The notes: generated by a model not told the origin, from the letters alone. A stretch of DNA of 64,000 nucleotides from Mesorhizobium sophorae (GCF_002270415.1 NZ_NNRI01000021.1:434001-498000); one strand, 5' to 3'. Numbered from the stretch's first letter, positions 26,096-35,535 are shown. Translations and numbers: made by a program.

Positions 26096-26965
26096 TCAGT
26101 GCTTCAAGATCTGGCTGAGGAATAGCGTTGTTCTTGGGTGCTGAGGATTGGTGAAGAAGTCGTTTGGGGCGCCCTCTTCGACGATCAGGCCGGCGTCCAT
26201 GAAGATGACGCGGTCGGCAACGGATCGTGCGAAGCCCATCTCGTGGGTGACGCAAACCATTGTCATGCCGTCGCGCGCGAGACTGGTCATGGTTTCGAGC
26301 ACTTCCGACACCATTTCCGGATCGAGCGAAGAGGTGGGTTCATCGAAGAGCATGACGGCAGGCTCCATGCAGAGGGAGCGGGCAATTGCGACGCGCTGCT
26401 GCTGTCCTCCGGAGAGCTGACCCGGATATTTGTTCGCCTGCTCCGGTATGCGCACGCGCTCGAGGAATTTGAGCGCGAGCCTCTTTGCCTCGGTCTCTGG
26501 CACGCCCTTGATCCACATCGGAGCGGCCATGCAGTTCATCAGCACTGTCATGTGCGGGAAAAGATTGAAATGCTGGAACACCATGCCGACATTCTTGCGA
26601 ACTGCAGCCAGGTCGCGCATCTTGCCGTGCAACCTGATCCCGTTGACGGTGATCTCGCCCTCCTGGTGTGCCTCAAGCCGGTTGAAACAGCGGATCAGCG
26701 TCGACTTTCCCGATCCGGAGGGGCCGCAGATAACGACGCGTTCACCCTTTCGGACTGTGAGGCTGACGTCCGTCAATGCCCTGAAGGCGCCATACCATTT
26801 TGAGACGTTTCTGGCTTCGATGACTGTGTCGTTCAATTCGCCCTGCCTCCGGCTCGATGATTTTCCATCAGGACTTGACCCTGGAAGCGGCCTCTCGAGG
26901 GGCACTTTTAGAGAGTTTTGCCAGTTCTGGCCGCGCTTTACTTGATGTATGCTGTCGACGGTCAT
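26096..26965 (-). CDS. Polar amino acid ABC transporter ATP-binding protein
   Basis: The 289-residue ATPase has Walker A CGPSGSGKST, Q-loop MVFQHFNLFPHM, signature LSGGQQQRVAIAR, Walker B AVMLFDEPTSSLDP and switch His in VTHEMGFA. It is of the GlnQ/HisP type. The first about 45 residues are not part of the fold and may reflect a later true start (near LNDTVIEARN). The ATG at 26965, however, overlaps the permease stop, which supports coupling. It energises the importer made with the next two genes. Confidence 0.92.
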   Translation of the reverse strand: MTVDSIHQVKRGQNWQNSLKVPLERPLPGSSPDGKSSSRRQGELNDTVIEARNVSKWYGAFRALTDVSLTVRKGERVVICGPSGSGKSTLIRCFNRLEAHQEGEITVNGIRLHGKMRDLAAVRKNVGMVFQHFNLFPHMTVLMNCMAAPMWIKGVPETEAKRLALKFLERVRIPEQANKYPGQLSGGQQQRVAIARSLCMEPAVMLFDEPTSSLDPEMVSEVLETMTSLARDGMTMVCVTHEMGFARSVADRVIFMDAGLIVEEGAPNDFFTNPQHPRTTLFLSQILKH

Positions 26966-27942
26966 CGTACTTTGCTCCTGGCAAAATAGCGCTCGATCCT
27001 GGATTGGATCAGCTCAAGGCAGACCGACAGTATCCAATAGATAATTGCAGCAGCTATCAGCATCTCCATGTGATGGAAGGTTGCCTGGCCAAGTGTGCGA
27101 GCAAGGAACGTCAGCTCCCACACGCCGAGAACCGAGACTAGCGAGCTATCCTTCAGCATCCCGATGAAAGTGTTTCCCATGGGCGGGATGATCACAGGAA
27201 GCGCCTGGGGCATGATGATCTTGCGCATCGTAAGCGCAAAGCCAAACCCTAATGATCGCGATGCCTCCCATTGGCCGCGGTCGATGCTTTGGATGCCGGC
27301 GCGGAAGATTTCCGTCATGTATGCGCCAACGCACAGCGAAAGCGCTAAAATGCCTGAGGGCACAGCATTTAGTATAATCCCCAACTGCGGTAGCCCGAGA
27401 TAGATTAGATAAATCTGCATCAGAAGAGGCAGGCCTCGAAAAAACGAAGTGTAAAAGGTAGCGATCCCGTAGGCAAAGCCATTGCTTGACAGTTTCGCTA
27501 TGGCAGCCATTATTCCAATGGCCGACGCAAAGACGAGCGAAATGGCTGAAATATAGAGAGTTGTCACCACACCTTGTGTGATAAGGAATGGAAGATTCTG
27601 CCAAATGAAAGGCAGACTCAATTTGAAAACCGCGAAGAAGGCAAGGAACAGAAGCAGAAGCTCTAACCACACGATGGCGATTTGCGCTTTCAGATGAGCA
27701 AAGCCGATCAGTGCAATGTTCAGACAGAAAATTATCGCGATCACAAACGCGACTGCGAAACGGCCGTAAAGGCCGCTGTCCAGCGGATCGCCGATGACTG
27801 GCCGCATAAGCTCGCCTATGGTGGTGCCAGTGAGATTGACCATAAAACAAATCGAAAGCACAAGTACAAACACCGTGGCGATGAACAACGGCTTGTGGAC
27901 GAGTACCTCTGATTCAACTGTATCCGCATAGAGCATCGGCAA
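26962..27942 (-). CDS. Polar amino acid ABC transporter permease
   Basis: The 326-residue inner-membrane protein of the HisM/GlnP type has about eight hydrophobic segments. An N-terminal extension with three membrane segments (about residues 18-120) precedes the core. The EAA loop reads GQWEASRSLGFGFALTMRKI, and the region FRGLPLLMQIYLIYLGLP is typical. It lies 57 bp after the solute-binding protein with a strong hairpin between, and overlaps the ATPase start by 4 nt. The single permease suggests a homodimer. Confidence 0.9.
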   Translation of the reverse strand: MPMLYADTVESEVLVHKPLFIATVFVLVLSICFMVNLTGTTIGELMRPVIGDPLDSGLYGRFAVAFVIAIIFCLNIALIGFAHLKAQIAIVWLELLLLFLAFFAVFKLSLPFIWQNLPFLITQGVVTTLYISAISLVFASAIGIMAAIAKLSSNGFAYGIATFYTSFFRGLPLLMQIYLIYLGLPQLGIILNAVPSGILALSLCVGAYMTEIFRAGIQSIDRGQWEASRSLGFGFALTMRKIIMPQALPVIIPPMGNTFIGMLKDSSLVSVLGVWELTFLARTLGQATFHHMEMLIAAAIIYWILSVCLELIQSRIERYFARSKVR

Positions 27943-27957
27943 CCCTTTCTAAAAGAA

Positions 27958-27984
27958 AGCGGTCCGGGCCAAGCCCGAACCGCT
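27958..27984 (-). terminator. Intra-operon hairpin between binding protein and permease
   Basis: On the minus strand AGCGGTTCGGGC-TTG-GCCCGGACCGCT forms a 12-bp stem (one G-T pair) followed by TTCTTTT, 15 bp after the binding-protein stop. Such attenuating or mRNA-stabilising hairpins commonly let the binding protein be made in excess over the membrane components. Confidence 0.7.
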
Positions 27985-27999
27985 CCAGCTAAGCGGCCT

Positions 28000-28830
28000 T
28001 TACTTGGCGGAGCGATCCACCCCGAACCACTTGATTGACAGCTTGGAGAGCGAGCCATCGCCCTTCATGCTCTGGATGATGGCCGCAATCTTGTCGCTAA
28101 ATTCCTTGTCGCCCGGTGCAATTGCAATAGCTGCCGGCGTGTCGAATGCGACGCCGACCTCCTTAAGTGGGTAACCAGCCTTGATCGCATCCTGCACAAG
28201 CGAACCGTCACCAAGGACTGCATCAAGACGAACACCATCCCCAAGCCGAAGATCATCGAACGCTACATTGCTGCTCGCGTAGGTCTTCACCTGACCCGGC
28301 GTGAACTGGTATTCAATTGGCTTAGCGCCAATCCAATCCGGAGCTAGTTTGTGATTGGCATATGACTCCGCCGCCGTGCCTGAAGCAACGCCGACCACCT
28401 TGCCTTCCAGTTCGGAAAGCTTGGTTACCTTGCTGTCCTTGTGAACGGCAGCGAGTACCTCGTCGTTAATGTAAACGGCCGGGAAGTTCATTTTTTCAGT
28501 CCGGGCCTGGGTCGGCGTCATCCACGTGGTCATGTCCCAGCGACCCTCCCACTTGCCTGCTGCAATGACGTCCCAACTCGGCGTCACGAATTTTGCTTGC
28601 ACACCCAAGCCCTTGGCAATGCTCTTCACCACCTCGATGTCATATCCATCGAGCTCATGCTTGTCGTTCAAGAACGACATCTTCCCCCAGTCAGTCCCGA
28701 CCGCCGCGGTCAGCGTCTTGGTTTGGAGTACTTTATCGAGTACGGCCCCAGCATTGGCCGTAGCCGGAAGAGCCACGGAGGCAACTGCGAGCGAGGCGGT
28801 CGCCGCTAAAATCGTTATCAGCTTGTTCAT
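28000..28830 (-). CDS. Periplasmic amino-acid-type solute-binding protein
   Basis: The 276-residue family-3 binding protein has a signal peptide (MNKLITILAATASLAVASVA, cleavage near ATANAGA). The bilobed domain holds landmarks DGYDIEVVKSIAKGLG and LEGKVVGVASGTAAESYANH. AGGGGAAC precedes the ATG by 6 bp. It is the first gene of the operon, with an RpiR-type dyad at 28947-28960. The ligand cannot be read from sequence; the neighbouring dipeptidase and racemase suggest an amino acid derivative or small peptide. Confidence 0.9.
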   Translation of the reverse strand: MNKLITILAATASLAVASVALPATANAGAVLDKVLQTKTLTAAVGTDWGKMSFLNDKHELDGYDIEVVKSIAKGLGVQAKFVTPSWDVIAAGKWEGRWDMTTWMTPTQARTEKMNFPAVYINDEVLAAVHKDSKVTKLSELEGKVVGVASGTAAESYANHKLAPDWIGAKPIEYQFTPGQVKTYASSNVAFDDLRLGDGVRLDAVLGDGSLVQDAIKAGYPLKEVGVAFDTPAAIAIAPGDKEFSDKIAAIIQSMKGDGSLSKLSIKWFGVDRSAK

Positions 28831-29187
28831 TTGACGTTCCCCTGCGTTGTTGGGCCTGGCTGGCGCGAGCCCATTCCCGCACCCGAAATGTGGATAGAAT
28901 GACCAGTCTGATCCATAGCAAAGTGTACCTCACTTTGACCTGATATGCAACAGATGTTTTCCAACTGACATATGTGACGCAAATGGATCATTGCAATATG
29001 TCTTGACGGATGCATGGTCTCGGGGTGCTGCCCGAGGGGCAAGGCATTATGCGGCAAAAAGATTCGTTTCAAATAGGAAGTAGTAACGCTCTACCCGTTG
29101 AATCGAGCGAGACGACGCGTTGAACAACGAGTTGCGTCATCTCAAGGTCTGTCGCAGGGCTTCTGGCCTTCGCTTGGTTCGCGCAGC
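28831..29187. other. Intergenic promoter region of the transporter operon
   Basis: The region between the aminotransferase stop and the binding-protein start holds the dyad at 28947-28960 and further GCAATATGTC- and TGACATATGTG-like partial repeats at about 28965-29005, possibly secondary regulator sites. I see no gene here. Confidence 0.5.
28947..28960. promoter_or_regulatory. Putative RpiR operator 1 (GCAACA-GA-TGTTTT)
   Basis: It matches the perfect dyad GCAACATATGTTGC in front of the RpiR gene at 11 of 14 positions, with the left arm complete. It lies 117 bp upstream of the solute-binding protein start. Confidence 0.5.
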
Positions 29188-30531
29188 CTATCTCGATCCA
29201 TCAACGCTATAGTCAAGTGCAGCATCCAGGGCATCGCCGAGACGCTCCACAATCGTATGAATCTGGCCCGCATTCACGATGAATGGGGGCGCCAGAAGGA
29301 TATGGTCACCTTGCGCGCCGTCAATCGTACCGCCCATCGGATACACCATCAATCCACGGGCCATGGCCTCTCGTTTCACGGCTGCGTGCACTTTACGGGA
29401 AGGGTCTAACGGCGATTTGTCCCCACGATCAGCAACGATTTCTATGCCACGGAAAAGGCCGCGCCCGCGGATGTCGCCGACATGTTGATGATTGTGGAAG
29501 CGCTCTCGAAGCTGACGGTTGAGCAATTCCCCCATCTGAACAACATTGTCGAGAAGTTGATGCTCCCGGATCACGTCCTGCACGGCGAGCGCGGCCGCCG
29601 CGGCCATGGGGTGCCCCATATAGGTGTGGCCATGCTGGAATAAGCCTGATCCCGTAGCGAAAGCGTCATAGACATGACGTCCGAAGAGCACGGCACCGAT
29701 CGGCTGATAGCCACCGCCCAGGCCCTTCGCAATTGCGACAATGTCCGGCACTATGCCTTCGTGCTCAAAGGCATGAAGAAATCCGGTCCGACCCATGCCG
29801 CACATGACCTCGTCTAGGATCAACAGAACGCCGTAGCGGTCACAAATTTCGCGGATCTTTTTGAAATAACCCTCTACCGGCGGGACTGCGCCGGCCGTCG
29901 CGCCAACGATTGTCTCCGCGACAAATGCGATCACTTGATCTGGTCCGAGCTCGAGAATTTTTGCCTCGAGTTCGCCGGCGACGCGCTCTCCGTACTCAAA
30001 TTCGCTTTCAGCCGCCAAGCGACCACGATAGGCATAGCACGGTGCAATGTGGTGGGTTTCGATAAGCAGCGGTCTAAACTGGCCCCTGCGCCGTTCATTG
30101 CCACCGGCCGCCAGTGCACCCAGAGTGTTGCCATGATAGCTTTGGCGGCGCGCGATGATGTGCCTTCGCCGACCTTCCCCTCTCTCTACGAAGTACTGGC
30201 GCGCCATTTTCAGTGCCGCCTCCATAGCTTCAGATCCCCCGCTGACAAGATAGACGAAGTCGATGCCATCTGGCGAATCGGCGATGAGGCGATCCGCCAG
30301 CCGTTCGGCGATTTCAGAGGTGAAAAAACCCGTGTGAGCGTAGGTGAGCTTGTCGAGTTGGGCGTGCAACGCCGCTAGCACCCCTGGATGGCTATGACCC
30401 AAGCATGACACTGCAGCGCCACCGGACGCGTCGATGTATGCCTTGCCATCGGAGTCGAACAACTCGATTCCACGCCCGCCGATAGCCACCGGCAGGTCTG
30501 CATCAATCGAGCGGTGCAAAATTCTGCTCAT
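29188..30531 (-). CDS. Class III aminotransferase
   Basis: The 447-residue omega-aminotransferase-type enzyme has YLVSGGSEAMEAALKMARQY (phosphate site), LLILDEVMCGMGRTG (Asp) and DIVAIAKGLGGGYQPIGAVL with the PLP lysine. The start at 30531 (MSRILHRSID) is the family-like N-terminus; an upstream in-frame ATG at 30579 lacks a clear ribosome site. It has its own upstream dyad at 30639-30652, so it is probably a separate transcription unit of the same regulon. Class III enzymes often act on beta- or omega-amino groups, which would feed the beta-keto acid cleavage enzyme at 34705. Confidence 0.87.
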   Translation of the reverse strand: MSRILHRSIDADLPVAIGGRGIELFDSDGKAYIDASGGAAVSCLGHSHPGVLAALHAQLDKLTYAHTGFFTSEIAERLADRLIADSPDGIDFVYLVSGGSEAMEAALKMARQYFVERGEGRRRHIIARRQSYHGNTLGALAAGGNERRRGQFRPLLIETHHIAPCYAYRGRLAAESEFEYGERVAGELEAKILELGPDQVIAFVAETIVGATAGAVPPVEGYFKKIREICDRYGVLLILDEVMCGMGRTGFLHAFEHEGIVPDIVAIAKGLGGGYQPIGAVLFGRHVYDAFATGSGLFQHGHTYMGHPMAAAAALAVQDVIREHQLLDNVVQMGELLNRQLRERFHNHQHVGDIRGRGLFRGIEIVADRGDKSPLDPSRKVHAAVKREAMARGLMVYPMGGTIDGAQGDHILLAPPFIVNAGQIHTIVERLGDALDAALDYSVDGSR

Positions 30532-30638
30532 AGGTTTCTCGTTTCTAAGAGGATAGTGGGAACTCAGGGGGGCCTGCAAAAACCGGTTAAGAACCTAGCC
30601 CAACGCTGTCGGTGACAATAGCAAAATCTGGGCATTTT

Positions 30639-30652
30639 GCAACGTATGTTTC
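30639..30652. promoter_or_regulatory. Putative RpiR operator 2 (GCAACG-TA-TGTTTC)
   Basis: It matches the perfect dyad at 12 of 14 positions and lies 108 bp upstream of the aminotransferase start, in the 184-bp gap after the crotonase gene. Confidence 0.5.
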
Positions 30653-30715
30653 ATTTGCAATTCATATGATCCGGGCAGATTCGAGTTGACACATGACGCT
30701 TTTGGACGACGGAAG

Positions 30716-31531
30716 TCACCGCCCTTGAAATTGAGCGGGGCGCTTTTCAAGGAAGGCTTCGACTGCATCGAGATGATCCGAAGTGTTGTGGCAAATTCCT
30801 TGAAATACCGCGCAGAGATCGAGGAAATCTGGCAAGTCCAGCCGCCGCGTCGCCTTTAGCAACCGTTTTGCGAGCCGAAGTGCCTGAGGGGGTTTCTCGG
30901 CAATGCTTCCCGCAAGCTGAAGCGTCTGTGCCTGTAATTCGGGCGCTGCCGCGATTTCGAGCACGAGTCCCAGACGTAAAGCCTCTTCGGCGCGTACGAG
31001 GCGTCCGGTGAAAATCAACTCAGCCGCCCTCTGTGGGCCGAGCAAGTCCTGCAAGAACCAGGCACCGCCATCTCCCGGAACGATGCCGAGATTGATGAAT
31101 GTCGAGCCGAATACCGCGTTGTCAGCCGCAATCCGGAGATCGCACATTGCCGCAAGATCGAAACCAGCACCGATCGCAGCACCGTTCACGGCCGCAATGG
31201 CGGGGACCTCCAGACGGTGCATGGCTAAGGCGATCCGTTGGATTCCACGGCGATAACGATCCTGTACTTCATACACATTGCCAGCAAAGCTTCCCTTACG
31301 GTCGCGCATGTCCTTGACGTTGCCGCCGGCGGAAAACGCCTTGCCAGCCCCGGTGATGACCAAAACCGAGATGGCCGCCCCACCATTGATCCAGTCAACC
31401 GTTTGCACGATGTCGTCGATCAGTGCCGTCCCGGTCAGTTCGTTGCGGACGTCATCCCGGTCAAGCACGAGCAAGGCGACGCGGTCGCTGACTTCGAGTT
31501 TCGAGTCGATCAGCTTCGGCAGATCCGTCAT
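30716..31531 (-). CDS. Enoyl-CoA hydratase/isomerase family protein (non-canonical active site)
   Basis: The 271-residue crotonase-fold protein has the oxyanion-hole segments GKAFSAGGNVKDM and NGAAIGAGFDLAAMCDLRIA. The two catalytic glutamates of classical enoyl-CoA hydratase are not present: the first region has GFDLAAMCD and the second FINLGIVPGDGG. It may therefore be an isomerase, hydrolase or C-C bond enzyme of the superfamily. It overlaps the CoA-ligase gene by 4 nt as the last gene of the crotonase-ligase-crotonase operon. Confidence 0.85.
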   Translation of the reverse strand: MTDLPKLIDSKLEVSDRVALLVLDRDDVRNELTGTALIDDIVQTVDWINGGAAISVLVITGAGKAFSAGGNVKDMRDRKGSFAGNVYEVQDRYRRGIQRIALAMHRLEVPAIAAVNGAAIGAGFDLAAMCDLRIAADNAVFGSTFINLGIVPGDGGAWFLQDLLGPQRAAELIFTGRLVRAEEALRLGLVLEIAAAPELQAQTLQLAGSIAEKPPQALRLAKRLLKATRRLDLPDFLDLCAVFQGICHNTSDHLDAVEAFLEKRPAQFQGR

Positions 31532-33720
31532 GCTTCGATCCTTTGTTTCTCTACCGACCGCGCTGGGGAAGACGCGGTGAGAAGAATGCGCACATCGAGC
31601 ACGGTCAAACCGTTGGGATATGCAAGGATGGGATTGAGGTCGAGTTCGTCGATCTCCGGGCAGACTTCAACGAAATCCGAAATACTAACCATAAAATCTG
31701 CGAGCGCGTCTCGATCAACCGGCGCTCCCCCGCGCACGCCATCCAGAACCGCTTGCGCCTTGATTTCGCCCAACATCGCAAAGGCATCATTGCGTGAGAT
31801 CGGAAGCGCGCGGAACACCACATCCCCAAGAACTTCGACGAGTACTCCGCCCAGTCCGAACATCATGATGGGACCGTATGAGGCATCGCGCACGACGCCG
31901 ACGATGATCTCGACGCCCTCCTTTGCTGCCATCGGAGCGACGAGGACGCCTGCAATTTTCGGATTGGTTACCGCAGCATTAGCATTGGCGACGATCTCAA
32001 GGAAGCCGCTGCGCACCGATGCGACGTCTACGACATTGAGTTTGACGCCGCCCGCCTCCGTCTTGTGCAGGATATCGCGAGATACGATTTTCATTGCCAC
32101 CGGCTGTGCGCCCAGACGGAGAAAAGCCTCTTCGGCTTCTTTTTCATCGAGAGCCAACAAAGCCGGGGCGAGATCCAGGCCGAAGTCGCGCAGGCTGGCT
32201 CGCCCTTCGTGTTCCAAAACTACGCGCCTGCCCTCGGCTCTGCATCTCGCAAGAACCTGCTCAAAGATTCCGCCGTGTTGCGCTCGCTTTGGCGGCGACA
32301 ATGCAAAGGTGCGGTCCACCTCACCGCGCTCCGCCAAAGCCTGCATACATCGCACGGCCGTTTCCAGGGAGCTGTGCACCGGGATGCCTGCGCGGTGCAT
32401 CTCGAGGAGTGGCAACGGCCGCTGATCTGCCTGAAGTGCACCGTACAGGCTATGAACGACTACGGGCTTGCCGAACCGGCGTGGCATTGCGCCGATGAGG
32501 TTCGTGGCATCGATTTCTCCTGCGAGCAGGTCTTGTGAGAAACGGACCGCGTAACCGCCGTAGAGACCTGATATTAGAAGTCCGTCCACCATCGGATCCT
32601 GCAAGAGAATCTCGGCGCAAGCGGCGAACACCGACGGATCCGTGTCCGTGCCCCCAGCCACGTCGACAGGATTGATGACCGACGCGGCCGGAGGAAGTTC
32701 CGCGCTAAGCCGCCGCCGCGTGTCTTCGCTCAGAGCAGCGAGCGCCAGTCCGCGTTCAGATAAGGCGTCGGCGGCAATTGTCGCGTGGCCTCCGCCGTCC
32801 GCAAGGATGGCGAGGCGGCGCGAACGCAGGGGAGGTAGTAACGATAGCGCCTCCGCCATCGGCAGGATCTCGTCGGACCGATGTGCAAGGATTGCGCCGG
32901 CTTGCCTCAGCACGCCTTCGCTGACGGCATATTCGCCAGCCAAAGCGCCGGTATGAGACTTCGCGGAAATTCGTCCGGCACTTGTCCGACCCGATTTGTA
33001 AATGACAACTGGTTTCTCCAGCGAGATCCGCCTCAAGGCGTTTAAAAAGCGGCGGCCGTCTTTCAGTCCTTCAACGTAGGCGATCACCACGTTGGTTTTG
33101 GGATCGGCCGCAAAGTAGTCGAGGTACTCGTCGAAGCGAATATCGGCCTCGTTACCTACACCCACATAAGTGCTCAAGCCTACCTGCCCGTTGGCTTGAG
33201 CTTCCGTGACGAGCGACAGAGCCATGTTGCCCGACTGGGACAAAAGGCCAATGCTACCCTTCCGCAAGTCCGAAAAGCCGACGAGATTGCAGGCCTTGTG
33301 AGTATTGAACATGCCCGAGGTGTTTGGCCCGATGATCCTCACCCCGCCAGCGCGCGCAGCGGCTAGCACTGCATGCTGGAGCCGCTTGCCGCCGTCTCCA
33401 GCCTCTCCAAAGCCACCAGCCAGAACCACGGCACCCCGCACTCCTTTTGCGGCGCATTCTGTGATGACTGAAGCAACCGTCGCCGCGGGAGTGCAGACCA
33501 GCGCAAGGTCGACGGGCCCGGGCAGGCTGCTCAGATCGGGCAGACACCTAATGCCGCAGATTTCACTCTCATTTGGATTAATCGGGTAGATCGCCCCTGC
33601 ATAGCCATCATCCAGGAGTTTTCTTAGCGACCGATATCCCCTCTTTGCCGGGTTCTTTGATGCGCCGATGATCGCAATGGAGTCGGGGGACAGAATGTTG
33701 AGGAGGTCATTCGACGCCAT
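31528..33720 (-). CDS. NDP-forming acyl-CoA synthetase (acetate-CoA ligase family)
   Basis: The 730-residue fused ligase has an N-terminal CoA-binding Rossmann domain (IAIIGASKNPAKRGYRSLRK), middle succinyl-CoA-synthetase-like domains (IIGPNTSGMFNTH, ILADGGGHATIAADAL) and a C-terminal ATP-grasp domain (about residues 505-720, PVAMKIVSRDILHKTEAGGV). It forms acyl-CoA from a carboxylic acid with ATP, or runs in reverse. It lies 1 bp from the upstream crotonase gene and overlaps the downstream one, so all three are co-translated. It probably activates the acid made in the pathway. Confidence 0.9.
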   Translation of the reverse strand: MASNDLLNILSPDSIAIIGASKNPAKRGYRSLRKLLDDGYAGAIYPINPNESEICGIRCLPDLSSLPGPVDLALVCTPAATVASVITECAAKGVRGAVVLAGGFGEAGDGGKRLQHAVLAAARAGGVRIIGPNTSGMFNTHKACNLVGFSDLRKGSIGLLSQSGNMALSLVTEAQANGQVGLSTYVGVGNEADIRFDEYLDYFAADPKTNVVIAYVEGLKDGRRFLNALRRISLEKPVVIYKSGRTSAGRISAKSHTGALAGEYAVSEGVLRQAGAILAHRSDEILPMAEALSLLPPLRSRRLAILADGGGHATIAADALSERGLALAALSEDTRRRLSAELPPAASVINPVDVAGGTDTDPSVFAACAEILLQDPMVDGLLISGLYGGYAVRFSQDLLAGEIDATNLIGAMPRRFGKPVVVHSLYGALQADQRPLPLLEMHRAGIPVHSSLETAVRCMQALAERGEVDRTFALSPPKRAQHGGIFEQVLARCRAEGRRVVLEHEGRASLRDFGLDLAPALLALDEKEAEEAFLRLGAQPVAMKIVSRDILHKTEAGGVKLNVVDVASVRSGFLEIVANANAAVTNPKIAGVLVAPMAAKEGVEIIVGVVRDASYGPIMMFGLGGVLVEVLGDVVFRALPISRNDAFAMLGEIKAQAVLDGVRGGAPVDRDALADFMVSISDFVEVCPEIDELDLNPILAYPNGLTVLDVRILLTASSPARSVEKQRIEA

Positions 33721-33721
33721 G

Positions 33722-34504
33722 TTATTCCCCCCGAAAGATCGGCGAACGCTTTTCCGCGAAGGCGTCGACGCCCTCCTGCCAATCGCGCGTCGTCGAACAA
33801 AACATCATGCCTTCGAGCTCAGCAGTAAGAGCAGAGTCAAACGTCCCAGGAGCAGCTGACGCCAACTGTTCTTTGGCAAGCTGCATCGAGAATGGGGCCT
33901 TCTTTGACAGTTCACTTGCCAAAGTGCGGATGCTCGCTGCGAATTCCTTGTCAGGGATACAGCGTAAGGCCAGTCCGATCCTGACTGCTTCCGCTCCGTC
34001 AATCTGCCGACCGAGGAAGATCAGCTCACGCGCTTTTGCGAGACCTACAAGCCGTGGAAGGATGTTTGTAACCCCACCCCCGAGGAATGCGCCAAGGCCA
34101 ATTTCGGGAAATCCGATCCGCGCCGACGCGGCCATGACCATAAAATCGCAAGCGAGAGCCATCTCGGCACCGGCGCCAAGCGCAAAGCCGTTCACGCCCG
34201 CAATGATCGGTTTTGGATGTGAGACCAGACGTCTACACACCTTTTGTTCGCTCATCAGATATTGTCGCCTATCGAAGGCCGTGCGACCCGCCTTGTGCTC
34301 CTTGAAATCGGCGCCGACACAAAACGCCCGTCCTTCTCCCGTCAGGACAATGACGAGCACGGTCTTGTCGCGTTCCGCCTCATCAAGAGCCGCCAGGACA
34401 TCATCGTATAATTTCTGCACCACTGCGTTGAGGCGGTGTGGGCGGTTCAGACGAATTTCGGCGACGCCATCCTGGATTTCGTAGGCAACCGTTTCAAACA
34501 TCAT
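33722..34504 (-). CDS. Enoyl-CoA hydratase/isomerase family protein
   Basis: The 260-residue crotonase-fold enzyme has GRAFCVGADFKEHKAG and NGFALGAGAEMALACDFMVM, with one glutamate at the usual first catalytic position. IGFPEIGLGAFLGGGV holds a Glu in the second region, so the hydratase residues are present, unlike its paralogue at 30716. It is the first gene of the minus-strand operon and is divergent from the BKACE gene, with a shared dyad at 34573-34586 between them. Confidence 0.88.
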   Translation of the reverse strand: MMFETVAYEIQDGVAEIRLNRPHRLNAVVQKLYDDVLAALDEAERDKTVLVIVLTGEGRAFCVGADFKEHKAGRTAFDRRQYLMSEQKVCRRLVSHPKPIIAGVNGFALGAGAEMALACDFMVMAASARIGFPEIGLGAFLGGGVTNILPRLVGLAKARELIFLGRQIDGAEAVRIGLALRCIPDKEFAASIRTLASELSKKAPFSMQLAKEQLASAAPGTFDSALTAELEGMMFCSTTRDWQEGVDAFAEKRSPIFRGE

Positions 34505-34572
34505 GTCCTTCCTGTAACCCTCTGGACGGGGTGGTCATGGTTGCGGGCACGATAACAGAGGCGATTTGATTT

Positions 34573-34586
34573 GCAACACATGTTTC
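34573..34586. promoter_or_regulatory. Putative RpiR operator 3 (GCAACA-CA-TGTTTC)
   Basis: It matches the perfect dyad at 12 of 14 positions. It lies in the divergent promoter region, 69 bp from the crotonase start and 119 bp from the BKACE start, so one site could control both directions. Confidence 0.55.
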
Positions 34587-34704
34587 AAAGTTGCATAAGT
34601 GAGTGGCATGGATCATATTGGATTACAGAGGGGTGGGGACCGGCGGGGAGCGTCTTTGGCGCCAACTCGGGCGAAGAGCCACAATTGGCTCGGACGGGTG
34701 AAGA

Positions 34705-35535
34705 ATGATCGAAATTGAACGGCCGACCGCAATCTGCGTTGCGCCCAATGGCGGCCGACTAACCAAGGTTGACCATCCTACGCTGCCGCTTGGACCGGCC
34801 GATCTGGCGCGGACGGCCCAAGAGTGCCTTGATGCGGGAGCATCCCTTATTCATGTCCATGTGCGCGATCAAGACGGCCGTCATGTCCTCGATGCGTCTG
34901 CATATCGAGATGTCATTGACGCCATCGGCCGGGCGGTTGGCGATAAAATGATCGTTCAGGTTACGAGCGAATCGCTTGGTCGCTACGCGCCGCAGGAACA
35001 GATTGCGGTCATAAAGGAAACTCGGCCGGAGGCCGTTTCTCTGGCGCTGCGCGAACTAGTGCCAACGGAAGCTCATGAGACCGAGTTCGCGTCGTTCTTG
35101 TCTTGGCTCCAGGCCGAATCGATTGTCCCGCAGATAATCCTCTATGAGGCAGACGAGACATTGCGCCTGGACGAGTATCACCGCCGTGGCCTTGTTCCAT
35201 GGAACCAGGTTCCGGTTCTTTTTGTGCTCGGACGTTACACCCCTGGCCAGAAATCGTCTCCCACCGATCTGTTGCCGTTCATCGACGCGGGCAAGCCCCG
35301 TTTCGCTCATTGGAGCGTTTGCGCCTTTGGCGCGCGCGAAGCCGCCTGCGTGACCGCGGGTGCTCTTCTCGGCGGGCATGTTCGCGTCGGTTTTGAGAAC
35401 AATCGCCAGCTCGCCGACGGGGCAATGGCCAAGTCCAACGCCGAGTTGGTGCAAGGAGTATCGAAGAACCTCCTGGGACTCGGCCTCCGCAGAGCTAACG
35501 CAACCGAGTTGCGTCGAGCTTGGCAGGAATTGTGA
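34705..35535 (+). CDS. Beta-keto acid cleavage enzyme (BKACE, DUF849)
   Basis: The 276-residue TIM-barrel protein has the family's zinc ligands in IHVHVRDQDGRH (His50, His52) and the late HVRVGFENN with its Glu, and the start motif CVAPNGGRLTK. Known members condense a beta-keto acid with acetyl-CoA to give acetoacetate and a new CoA ester (for example 3-keto-5-aminohexanoate or dehydrocarnitine cleavage). The neighbouring aminotransferase, CoA ligase and crotonases make a beta-amino acid or similar compound a reasonable pathway substrate. GGGTGAAG precedes the ATG. Confidence 0.9.
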   Translation: MIEIERPTAICVAPNGGRLTKVDHPTLPLGPADLARTAQECLDAGASLIHVHVRDQDGRHVLDASAYRDVIDAIGRAVGDKMIVQVTSESLGRYAPQEQIAVIKETRPEAVSLALRELVPTEAHETEFASFLSWLQAESIVPQIILYEADETLRLDEYHRRGLVPWNQVPVLFVLGRYTPGQKSSPTDLLPFIDAGKPRFAHWSVCAFGAREAACVTAGALLGGHVRVGFENNRQLADGAMAKSNAELVQGVSKNLLGLGLRRANATELRRAWQEL

